From the NCBI GenBank assembly GCA_964592645.1, contig CAZQFV010000029.1:1-39841 (forward strand): 39,841 nt of DNA, given 5' to 3'. Origin of the DNA: CAZQFV01 sp964592645 (GTDB lineage Bacteria > Chloroflexota > Chloroflexia > DTKN01). Position numbers and translations under genes: made by a program. Below are positions 7,106 through 14,018 of the stretch, piece after piece. How positions within the stretch are numbered: the first letter of the stretch is position 1; each line of letters opens with the position of its first letter. The notes under the pieces were generated by a model that saw only the letters and a program-made list of their open reading frames with translations, ran no database searches and had not been told where the DNA came from.

Positions 7106-8590
7106 CTAGCCGCAGGCCGGCCGGCGCCGCCGCCAGGACAGGCCGGCCGCGGCCCCCATCAGCAGCAGCCCCAGCCCGGCCCCGAGCCAGGGAATCCAGG
7201 CCGGGGCCCGCTTCTCGCTCCAACGCACCGCGTCGAAGGCCACCAGCCCGTCGGTGGCCACCGCCTGGCACCAGATCTGCGCGGCGGCGGCGCCGGCCGG
7301 CGCCGTCGCCTCCAGATGCGCTTCCTGCCAGTCTGCCTGCCCCTGCAGGGTGGGCTCGGCCGTGAGCGGTTCGCCGATCGGCCCCCCCAGCTCGTCCACG
7401 AACCAGACCTGGTAGGCGGCGACGCCGCGCGTCAGGATGGCCATCAGCCGGCCGGAGAGGAGATAGGTCTTGCCCGGCTCCACGGCCACGGCCTGCAGCA
7501 GCGCCGCCCGCCCCTCGCCGGTGTACGAGATCTTTGCCCCCCTGCTGGCGTCGCCGGTGGCGACGCTGCCATAGCCCACCGGCCCCTCGGCGTTCATATC
7601 CGCCGGGTACCAGCCGTCGGGGATGCCGTCGGCGTCGGCATCTTCCTCCAAGTCGCCGTTCTGCAGCGCCTTGGGGTAGGCTTCGACAAAGTTGCGGAAC
7701 CTCCAGACCACCTTTCCCGTGGCATCCACCCGCAGCACCTGCTTGTGATCGTTGTCGGCGATCAGGGTGCTGCCGTCCTCCAGGCGGTCGGCCTCGTAGG
7801 GCAGGGCCAGGCCGCCGTACGACCAGACCACCAGACCCTCCGGCGTGACCTCCAGCACCCGTCCATTGCGCGTGTCCGTCACCAGCGTGTGGCCGTTGGG
7901 CAGGCGGTCGGCGTCGCGCGGCCAGCGCAGGGGAAAGGCGTCGCCGAACTTCCAGACGACCCGGCCGGAGGGGTCCACCTCCAGCACCACGTTGTCCTCC
8001 GAGTCGCAGATCAGGGTGTGGCCGTTGGGCAGGCGGTCGGCGTTGTGCGGCCGGTTCAGGCCGCCGTACTGCCAGGCCACCTCGCCGTCCCAGGTGACCT
8101 CGATGGCCCGGTCGTTGTTGCGGTCGGTGATCAGCAGGCGGCCGTTGTCCAGCAGTTCGGCGTCGTTGGGGTAGCGCAGGTGCGAGCCGTCGCTCAGCGT
8201 GCCGCTGCCGCCACCCCAGTCGTCGGAGGTCCAGAGCACCCGTCCCTGGCCGTCCACGCGGAACACCCGGTCGTTGGCCGTGTCGCTCACCAGGGTGGTG
8301 CCGTCGGGCAGGCGCTCGGCGCTGTGCGGAAAGGCCATGGGGCCGGCGTACGACCAGGCGATCCGGCCGGCGGGGTCGATCTCCAGCAGGGCGGCGTCGC
8401 TGAGGGTGTAAAAGGCCCCGCCGGCGTCGGTGATCAGGATATTGCCGTTGGGCAGGGGCTCGATGCCCAGGGGTCGATCGAGGATGTGGGGGGGAAAATA
8501 GCCCCGGCGCGTGGTTCCGCCGGCGGAGGAGACCGGGAGCAACAGGGTTGGGAGAAGCAAGGCGATCGCCAATCGCTGAAGTAAACGCAT
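7106..8590 (-). CDS. Secreted, C-terminally anchored beta-propeller protein with CBM-like domain
   Basis: 494 residues with a signal peptide (about 1-24). At least six repeats of the form RLPNGhtLi-D-n-rvlEv-G-vvW lie at roughly 41-80, 88-120, 138-173, 181-213, 225-256 and 264-297, forming an arylsulfotransferase/NHL-like propeller. Residues from about 310 (NGDLEEDADADGIPDGW) to 460 resemble a jelly-roll carbohydrate-binding module. A final hydrophobic helix (about 463-483) and RRRR tail anchor it. No catalytic His of arylsulfotransferases was identified. It is probably an extracellular binding protein. The gene lies 22 bases after H-NOX and 31 before the sulfatase-fold gene. Confidence 0.75.
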   Translation of the reverse strand: MRLLQRLAIALLLPTLLLPVSSAGGTTRRGYFPPHILDRPLGIEPLPNGNILITDAGGAFYTLSDAALLEIDPAGRIAWSYAGPMAFPHSAERLPDGTTLVSDTANDRVFRVDGQGRVLWTSDDWGGGSGTLSDGSHLRYPNDAELLDNGRLLITDRNNDRAIEVTWDGEVAWQYGGLNRPHNADRLPNGHTLICDSEDNVVLEVDPSGRVVWKFGDAFPLRWPRDADRLPNGHTLVTDTRNGRVLEVTPEGLVVWSYGGLALPYEADRLEDGSTLIADNDHKQVLRVDATGKVVWRFRNFVEAYPKALQNGDLEEDADADGIPDGWYPADMNAEGPVGYGSVATGDASRGAKISYTGEGRAALLQAVAVEPGKTYLLSGRLMAILTRGVAAYQVWFVDELGGPIGEPLTAEPTLQGQADWQEAHLEATAPAGAAAAQIWCQAVATDGLVAFDAVRWSEKRAPAWIPWLGAGLGLLLMGAAAGLSWRRRRPACG

Positions 8591-8612
8591 CGTCCCTTTT
8601 CTTTCGGATGGT

Positions 8613-9134
8613 TTACGGAAAGATGATCTCGATCCGGTCGGGTCCCAGTTTGGCTACCTGGAGATCCTCCTTGTAGAACCTGCCGACACCTTCGATCAGC
8701 CCAACGGCGAGATCGATCAGCTTACGCTTGGACCTGTACGTTATGATCAGGGTTTTCTCATCGCGCCACTCGTACTCGAACCTGGGAGGCGAGGCGTCCG
8801 GCATATTCCTGGTCATGGCTACGTGGACCGCATCCATCTTGAGGAGGAAATCCCTGGCTGTGTTGACGCCCATGTAGAAAGAGCCGTAAATCTTTTGAGA
8901 GTACACATTGACCCAGTAATCGCCAAAGGCGCGGGCCACTTGGTCCAGCGGCAGCCCCAAGACGCCGCACAGCGCATCGATCATCTTCAGGCAGACCTGT
9001 TCATCCACATCCATCGACGGAAAGAGCAACGGTTCTTGGTCGACCCCCGCTGCCCGCAACGCCTCTTCCCACTTGGCTTTGCCGAACTTCTTGTGTACCA
9101 TCTCGCGCATGGCGATGACGATCGCGCCTTTCAT
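8613..9134 (-). CDS. Stand-alone H-NOX (heme nitric oxide/oxygen binding) protein
   Basis: 173 residues from ATG 9134, preceded by GGGAGGACAAA; upstream in-frame codons are not H-NOX-like. It starts MKGAIVIAMREMV, the typical H-NOX N-terminus. H104 in DAVHVAMTR aligns with the proximal heme ligand. Y133, S135 and R137 form the YxSxR motif that holds the heme propionates. P116/P117 match the conserved Pro pair. The residue at the position of the O2-stabilising distal Tyr of the Thermoanaerobacter protein is Leu (L142), which predicts a NO-selective sensor. These proteins bind heme in the cytoplasm and regulate a partner kinase, cyclase or MCP. No such partner is adjacent; it lies between a GT4 gene and the propeller gene. 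Confidence 0.9.
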   Translation of the reverse strand: MKGAIVIAMREMVHKKFGKAKWEEALRAAGVDQEPLLFPSMDVDEQVCLKMIDALCGVLGLPLDQVARAFGDYWVNVYSQKIYGSFYMGVNTARDFLLKMDAVHVAMTRNMPDASPPRFEYEWRDEKTLIITYRSKRKLIDLAVGLIEGVGRFYKEDLQVAKLGPDRIEIIFP

Positions 9135-9217
9135 TTTGTCCTCCCATTGCACTTGTTTGGCGTCCGTTACTCGCTGAGGTTGCCGCCCTCCTCTTCTTGT
9201 GCCCCGGCGCTTTTGGT

Positions 9218-10405
9218 TCACAAATCTTTGGGCCCTGGTGTTCGGCCGCCCAACATCTGCCGGTACACCCGCTCCGTGGCCGCGGCACAGGCCGGCCAAG
9301 TGTAACGGTATTGTACCTCAAAACGGGCCGTTTGTCCAAGCCGTTCGGCCAGTGGGCGGTCCGCCAGCAGGGCCAGGATGGCCTGGGCAAAGGCCGCGGC
9401 GTCGCCGTTGGGCACCACCCAGCCGCTCTCCATGTGCCGCAGACCCTGGGCCGAGCCGGCCGCGGCGACGATCGGCCGGCCGGCGGCCATATAGTTCAGC
9501 ACCTTGATCGGAAAGCCCCAGCAGACCTGCCGCGGCGAGACGGCCACGTCGGCCGCGGCCAGCAGCGCCCGCATCTCTTCCCAGTTGCCCACGGCGAGGA
9601 GCGTTTCGCCGGCCATCCGCCGGACCGGGGCGCGCTGGTGCGTGGCCACCACCAACTGGGCGTCGTCCCGCGCCCGGCGCACGAGGCGGAAGGCCACCCG
9701 CAGGAACTCCAGGTCTTGGTAGTGGTCCAGGTTGCCCGAGTAGAGCACCAGCGGGCCAGGCTCCAGCCCGTAGCGCCGGCGGACGGCTGTGGGGGACGGC
9801 GCGGCCGGCCCCGGCAGGTCGATCCCCGGGGGGACAACGTGCAGGCGCGCCGGGTCGACCCCGCAGCGCTGCAAATAGTCTGCGGCCTCGGGGTGCAGGG
9901 CGATGCAGGCGTCGGCCTGCCGCGGCAGGGCATGGTCAACCCAGCGGCCCAGAGCGCGGCCGGCCCAGCGCAGCGGCGGGAAGCGAAAGTAGCTGGGCAG
10001 CTCCGGCTCCAGCAGGTTGTGCTGATGGTAGACCAGCGGCAGCCCCGTGCGCTCCCGCAGCCACAGCCCCAGGGCCAGCCCCTCGAAGTTATGGGCGTGC
10101 AGCAGGTCCGGGCGAAAGATCCGCGCCGCGCGCCGCGCCTCGCCGGCCAGCAGCAGGTCGAGCAGCGGCTTGACGGGGGAGGGGTGGGGGTCCGGCGGCG
10201 CTCCCAGGAGCAGGCCCCGGGCCCGGCGCACCGGCACGGCCGGCCGGGGCTGCTCCATCCCCACCGCATAGGCCACGATCTCCACCGCGTGGCCGCGGGA
10301 CTGCAGCGCCTCGGACAGGCCGGCGATCAACACCTGCGAACCCCGCGGCAGCGGCAGCGGGCAGGCGGCGAGCATCAGGACGCGGAGTTGCCCCTCGGTG
10401 GCCAT
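9218..10405 (-). CDS. GT4-family glycosyltransferase
   Basis: 395 residues from ATG 10405. It has a GT-B fold: an N-terminal acceptor domain (LRVLMLAACPLPLPRGSQVLIAGLSEALQSRG) and a C-terminal nucleotide-sugar domain with LVLYSGNLDHYQDLEFL and a GFPIKVLNYMAAGRPIVAA segment that replaces the usual EGFGLPxLE. Longer upstream reading frames run through the promoter and are rejected. The -10 element lies only 6 bases before the ATG, so the mRNA may be leaderless. It is first in a run of five same-strand genes ending with GT87, suggesting assembly of a surface glycan. Confidence 0.85.
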   Translation of the reverse strand: MATEGQLRVLMLAACPLPLPRGSQVLIAGLSEALQSRGHAVEIVAYAVGMEQPRPAVPVRRARGLLLGAPPDPHPSPVKPLLDLLLAGEARRAARIFRPDLLHAHNFEGLALGLWLRERTGLPLVYHQHNLLEPELPSYFRFPPLRWAGRALGRWVDHALPRQADACIALHPEAADYLQRCGVDPARLHVVPPGIDLPGPAAPSPTAVRRRYGLEPGPLVLYSGNLDHYQDLEFLRVAFRLVRRARDDAQLVVATHQRAPVRRMAGETLLAVGNWEEMRALLAAADVAVSPRQVCWGFPIKVLNYMAAGRPIVAAAGSAQGLRHMESGWVVPNGDAAAFAQAILALLADRPLAERLGQTARFEVQYRYTWPACAAATERVYRQMLGGRTPGPKDL

Positions 10406-10411
10406 ACGGCC

Positions 10412-10441
10412 ATTATATACCCGAACAGGCGAAACGGCCAA
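10412..10441 (-). promoter_or_regulatory. Promoter of the GT4/H-NOX operon, probably leaderless
   Basis: Read on the minus strand: TTGGCC (10441-10436), 18-base spacer, TATAAT (10417-10412). Six bases separate the -10 from the ATG at 10405, so the predicted transcription start falls on or next to the start codon. No Shine-Dalgarno sequence could then be present. Confidence 0.6.
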
Positions 10442-10473
10442 ATGGGCGTTGCTGTTTCCGAGTCCCTCCCAAA

Positions 10474-10584
10474 AAGGTAGCCTCAGTAGACCGCAGATAT
10501 TGTTTGTAGTAGGCACTTTAGCGCCGCCTGCGCGCGCTGAAGCGCGCACTGCGAACGCAATCTGCGGTCTACTGAGCCTACCTT
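10474..10584. repeat. MITE-like inverted repeat element, 111 bp
   Basis: The terminal arms AAGGTAGCCTCAGTAGACCG and onward (10474-10498) and the complementary arm at 10560-10584 pair over 25 bases with a single mismatch. The 61-base centre contains a second palindrome around GCGCGCTGAAGCGCGC. There is no coding potential. The layout matches a small non-autonomous element or REP-type dispersed palindrome. It sits directly upstream of the minus-strand GT4 promoter, and a strong plus-strand promoter begins 125 bases to its right. Confidence 0.75.
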
Positions 10585-10939
10585 ATCATTGTACACTCGT
10601 GGGGCCGGTCGTTCCATACGCTGCCAGGTCTTCCGTATGGCTTCATGTCTCGGCCCCCCGCAACCGATTTGCGGCCGTGGTTTGAGATTGGTTTTCGGTT
10701 CCGTTCTGTTGACATGGCACCTCCATCTGTGATAGCATGTATGCCAGGGACGAACGGTTGCCCGGGGAGGGTACGTATCGCCCGGCCGGCCTGCGGCAGG
10801 AGGAACCCGCGTGGAGTCTTTCGCTTTCTCTATCCACCCCTACTTCCCGCGAGATCGGGGCGCGGAACTCCGCACCTCGATCTCGCAGGCGCTCCTGTGG
10901 CGATGTTGATCGTCTCGCTGGCGCAGGGAGGGCTGACCC
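10585..10939. other. Intergenic region before the RNA methyltransferase
   Basis: About 355 bases with no recognisable protein. It contains the plus-strand promoter at 10709-10738. Downstream, AGGAGG (10798-10803) sits 7 bases before a GTG (10811) that opens a 32-codon frame ending at 10909. A second 21-codon hydrophobic frame (10903-10968) overlaps both that frame and the methyltransferase start. I recognise neither product; they could be leader peptides or chance frames. Confidence 0.4.
10709..10738 (+). promoter_or_regulatory. Promoter upstream of the RsmF-like gene
   Basis: A perfect TTGACA (10709-10714), an 18-base spacer and TAGCAT (10733-10738). It would transcribe a leader of roughly 195 bases before the methyltransferase start at 10940. 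Confidence 0.55.
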
Positions 10940-12385
10940 TTGTGCTCCTCATCCAGGGCTCCGGATAGCACAAGCGGCCTGCCGCCCCACTTCCTGGAGC
11001 GGATGGCCGGCCTGTTGGGCGATGAATATCCCGACTTTCTCGCCGCGCTGGGCCGGCCGGCGCGGCACGCGCTGCGGGCCAACCTGCTCAAGGCCGGCCT
11101 GCCGCGGGTCGCCGCGCTGCTCGAATGGCCCGAGATCGCCATGCCGCCGGGTTCCCTCCCCCCTTGCGGGGAGGGGCCGGGAGGGGGCCCTCTCCCCTGG
11201 TGTCCGGAGGCTGCCCTTCTCCCTCCTGACGCCCACCTGGGCCGGCACCCGCTGCATGCGGCCGGTCTTTTCTATTTGCAGGAGCCCAGCGCCACGGCCG
11301 TCGTCCCCGTGCTCGACCCGCGGCCGGGGGAGCGGGTGCTGGACCTCTGCGCCGCGCCCGGCGGCAAGGCCACGCACATCGCCGCGCGGATGGGGGGGCA
11401 GGGGTTGCTGTGGGCCAACGAGGTCGAGGCCCGGCGGGCCGGCATCTTGGTGGGCAACTTGGAGCGCTGCGGGGTGCGCAACGTCGTGGTCAGCGTGGAG
11501 GAGCCCGAACGGCTGGCGGAGCGGCTGGAGGGGTACTTTGACCGGGTGCTGGTGGACGCGCCCTGTTCGGGGGAGGGGCTCTGGCGGCGCGAGCCGGAGA
11601 GCGTGCGCCAGTGGAGCGAGGCGGCGGTGCGCGGCTGCGCCCGGCGGCAGGGGCACATCCTGGCGGCGGGGGCGGCGTGCGTGCGTCCGGGCGGGGTGTT
11701 GGTGTACGCCACATGTACCTTTGCCCCGGAGGAGGACGAGGGGGTAGTGGAGGCTTTTCTGGCGGCGCACCCCGAGTTTACCCTGGAGGAGGTGCCGGCG
11801 GTGAGCGGGTTTGCGCCGGGCCGGCCGGAGTGGGTCTTGGGCGGGCGTCCGGAGCTGGCGCGTGCGGTGCGGCTGTGGCCGCATAGGGGGCCGGCAGAGG
11901 GGCATTTCATGGCGCGGATGCGCCGGGCGGAGGGGGTAGCGCCTTCCTTTGCCCGCTGGCGCATCCCGACGGTGCCGCGGGCGGCGCGGGGGGCCTACGG
12001 TTCGTTCTGTGAGGAAGCGCTGCGCGGGGCGCTGTCGGCCGAGCAGTTGGTGCTGCTGGGGGCGCGCCTGGTGGCGGTGCCGTGGGGGATGGTGGAACCG
12101 GCCGGCCTGCGGGTGTTGCGGGCGGGGTGGCTGCTGGGGGAGGTGCGGGGGGAGCGTTTTGTGCCGGCGCACGCCCTGGCGATGGGGCTAGAGGCGCGGG
12201 AGGCGCGGGCACTGCTCGATCTACCTAAAAGAAGCGAACAGGTGGCGGCCTATCTGCGCGGCGAGCCGCTTCTCAGCCCGGGGCCGGCCGGCTGGCTGCT
12301 GGTGGCGGTCGAGGGCTACCCCCTGGGCTGGGGCAAGCGGGTGGGCGGCGTGGTCAAGAACCACCGTCCGCGGGGGATCGTGTAG
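10940..12385 (+). CDS. NOL1/NOP2/Sun (RsmF-like) RNA m5C methyltransferase
   Basis: 481 residues from TTG 10940, with GGGAGGG upstream. An N-terminal domain contains RHALRANLLKAGLP. The SAM site is LDLCAAPGGKATHIAARM (134-151). The two catalytic cysteines of m5C methyltransferases are C209 in DAPCSGEGLWRREPE and C259 in YATCTFAPEE. A C-terminal PUA-like region follows (LGWGKRVGGVVKNHRPRG). This fits the RsmF/YebU subgroup that modifies 16S rRNA, though tRNA substrates are also known in the family. Residues about 69-85 are encoded by an inserted palindromic repeat. The exact start is uncertain. Confidence 0.85.
   Translation: MCSSSRAPDSTSGLPPHFLERMAGLLGDEYPDFLAALGRPARHALRANLLKAGLPRVAALLEWPEIAMPPGSLPPCGEGPGGGPLPWCPEAALLPPDAHLGRHPLHAAGLFYLQEPSATAVVPVLDPRPGERVLDLCAAPGGKATHIAARMGGQGLLWANEVEARRAGILVGNLERCGVRNVVVSVEEPERLAERLEGYFDRVLVDAPCSGEGLWRREPESVRQWSEAAVRGCARRQGHILAAGAACVRPGGVLVYATCTFAPEEDEGVVEAFLAAHPEFTLEEVPAVSGFAPGRPEWVLGGRPELARAVRLWPHRGPAEGHFMARMRRAEGVAPSFARWRIPTVPRAARGAYGSFCEEALRGALSAEQLVLLGARLVAVPWGMVEPAGLRVLRAGWLLGEVRGERFVPAHALAMGLEAREARALLDLPKRSEQVAAYLRGEPLLSPGPAGWLLVAVEGYPLGWGKRVGGVVKNHRPRGIV
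11152..11197 (+). repeat. Palindromic repeat inserted in frame in the methyltransferase
   Basis: CCCTCCCC (11154-11161) pairs with GGGGAGGG (11168-11175), followed by a further G-run and CCCTCTCCCC. CCCTCCCC-TTGCGGGGAGGGG is a common dispersed intergenic palindrome type in GC-rich genomes. Here it encodes SLPPCGEGPGGGPLP without breaking the frame, between the N-terminal domain and the conserved PWCPE and GLFYLQEPSA segments. Confidence 0.6.
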
Positions 12386-12660
12386 GGCGACGGAGGAGAG
12401 GGGGACAGGGAGAAGGGAGCGCCCCTCGCGGCTGTCCCCCCCGGTCCCCCCGACAGGCCCCGGCGCCGTCCTCGCCGTCTTTGATCCCATCACCCACACC
12501 GTCGTGCCCGGGGGAAACTATGGCTACGACGCCTTCGCGCGGCGGCCGGGCCTGGCCGGCCGTGCTCGTTGGCGCTGCCGATCGCCGGCCGTTCTACCTG
12601 CCGCTGATGTTGATAGCGTAGAGGGATGCTCTTGTGGGTGTCCCCGACTCGGCAAATCCG
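12386..12660. other. Intergenic region between convergent genes with possible gene remnant
   Basis: 275 bases. GGGGGACAG (12400-12408) pairs with CTGTCCCCC (12432-12440), a hairpin that may end the methyltransferase transcript, though it lacks a T-tract. Downstream, a plus-strand stretch from about 12460 reads protein-like (VLAVFDPITHTVVPGGNYGYDAF) with no start, then degenerates. It may be a decayed gene fragment; I cannot name it. Confidence 0.35.
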
Positions 12661-13926
12661 CTAGGTGACGGCCAGGCGCTCCTTGGGGTAGCGCAGGTAG
12701 CGCCTTTCCTCGACGGCCCGCCGGAGGCGCTGCACGGCCTCGTACACCTCGCCGAACGAGGTGTAGAGGGGCGAAAGGCCCAGGCGGATGTTGTCCGGCG
12801 GGCGGAAGTCGGGCAGGACGCCTAGCTCCTCGATCAGGGCGCGGTTGATGCGGTAGCCCTCGGGATGGCGGACGCTGATGTGCGAGCCGCGCCGGGCGGG
12901 GTCCCGCGGTGAGCCCAGGGCAAAGCCCAGGGGGGCCAGGTAGTGATCCACGAGGTAGAGCAGGTAGGAGGTCAGCAGCAGCGATCTGCGCCGCACGCGC
13001 TCCATGCCCGCCTTCAACAGGGGCTCCAGGGCGGCCTCCATCGCCAGCAGCGAGAGGATAGGGGGGCTGCCGGCCAGGAAGCGGGTGATGCCGGCGGCCG
13101 GCCGGTAGTCGAGATCAAAGTCAAAGGGCTTCTGCTGCCCGAACCAGCCCCAGATGGGCGAGCGGAGCTGCTCCTGCAGCCTGTGGTTGACATAGAGGAA
13201 GGCCGGCGCGCCGGGGCCGCCGTTGAGGTACTTGTAGGTGCAGCCGACGGCCAGGTCCACGTCCCAGGCGTCAAGCTCGATCGGCACGGCGCCGGCGGCG
13301 TGGCTGAGGTCCCAGAGCACCAGGGCGCCGGACTGGTGGGCCTGGGCGGTGAGGCGGGCGGCGTCGTAGAGGTAGCCGCTCTTGAAGGCCACGTGGGAGA
13401 GGGTGAGCAGGGCCGTGTCTTCGTCCAGCGCGGCCAGGAGGCCGGACTCGTCGGCGTGGATGCCGTCGGCGGAGGGGACCAGGCGCAGATGGTGGCGGTC
13501 GTCCAGCAGCCGGATCGCCCCTTGAATGACATAAAGATCCGATGGGAAGTTGAGCGTATCGCTGACGATGCGGGCGCGTTTCGGCCGGGCCTGTAGCGCG
13601 GCGACGACCAGCTTGAACAGGTCCACGGAGGTGGAATCGCTGACGACGACCTGTCCGGGGCCGGCGCCGAGCAGTTGGGCGATCTTGTCGCCCACGCGGG
13701 CCGGCGCCTCGTACCAGCCGGCGTTCCAGCCGCGGACGAGCTGCCGGCCCCACTCTTTCCGCACCACCTGCGGCACACGCTCGGCCGCGGCGAGGGGCAG
13801 TCGGCCCAGGGAGTTGCCGTCGAGGTAGATCAGGTCGGGTTCGGCGACGACGAACGCCTCCCGGAAGGAGGCCAGTTCGTCGGCGGCGTCCAGTTGCTCG
13901 GCCGAAGCCCTGTCTGGAGCGAACAC
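12661..13926 (-). CDS. kynU: Kynureninase
   Basis: 421 residues from GTG 13926, preceded by GAGGAGG at 6 bases; the longer frame from 14004 adds only low-complexity residues. It is a PLP-dependent fold type I enzyme that cleaves kynurenine to anthranilate and alanine (3-hydroxykynurenine to 3-hydroxyanthranilate). Signatures are IYLDGNSLGRLP, the WDLSHAAGAVPIEL segment, and the PLP-lysine motif CTYKYLNGGPGAPAF. The C-terminus FRPPDNIRLGLSPLYTSF is also characteristic. No other kynurenine or NAD de novo gene is nearby. It lies 92 bases downstream of murE on the same strand. Confidence 0.95.
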   Translation of the reverse strand: MFAPDRASAEQLDAADELASFREAFVVAEPDLIYLDGNSLGRLPLAAAERVPQVVRKEWGRQLVRGWNAGWYEAPARVGDKIAQLLGAGPGQVVVSDSTSVDLFKLVVAALQARPKRARIVSDTLNFPSDLYVIQGAIRLLDDRHHLRLVPSADGIHADESGLLAALDEDTALLTLSHVAFKSGYLYDAARLTAQAHQSGALVLWDLSHAAGAVPIELDAWDVDLAVGCTYKYLNGGPGAPAFLYVNHRLQEQLRSPIWGWFGQQKPFDFDLDYRPAAGITRFLAGSPPILSLLAMEAALEPLLKAGMERVRRRSLLLTSYLLYLVDHYLAPLGFALGSPRDPARRGSHISVRHPEGYRINRALIEELGVLPDFRPPDNIRLGLSPLYTSFGEVYEAVQRLRRAVEERRYLRYPKERLAVT

Positions 13927-14018
13927 GGCACGCCTCCTCTGTCCTCTGTCCTTCGGTTTAGTCCTCTCCCTCCTCCCCGTTGCTTTGCTCCCCTCCCAGC
14001 GCACTCGGCTCTCCGCTC

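Noticed and set aside
5677..7365. 562-codon plus-strand frame opposite the sulfatase-fold gene
   Set aside because: Shadow of a real gene; Gln/Gly/Val-rich with no recognisable motif.
13927..14018. Pyrimidine-rich tract between murE and kynU as a regulatory element
   Set aside because: Purine/pyrimidine bias but no defined structure or motif; a short operon gap.
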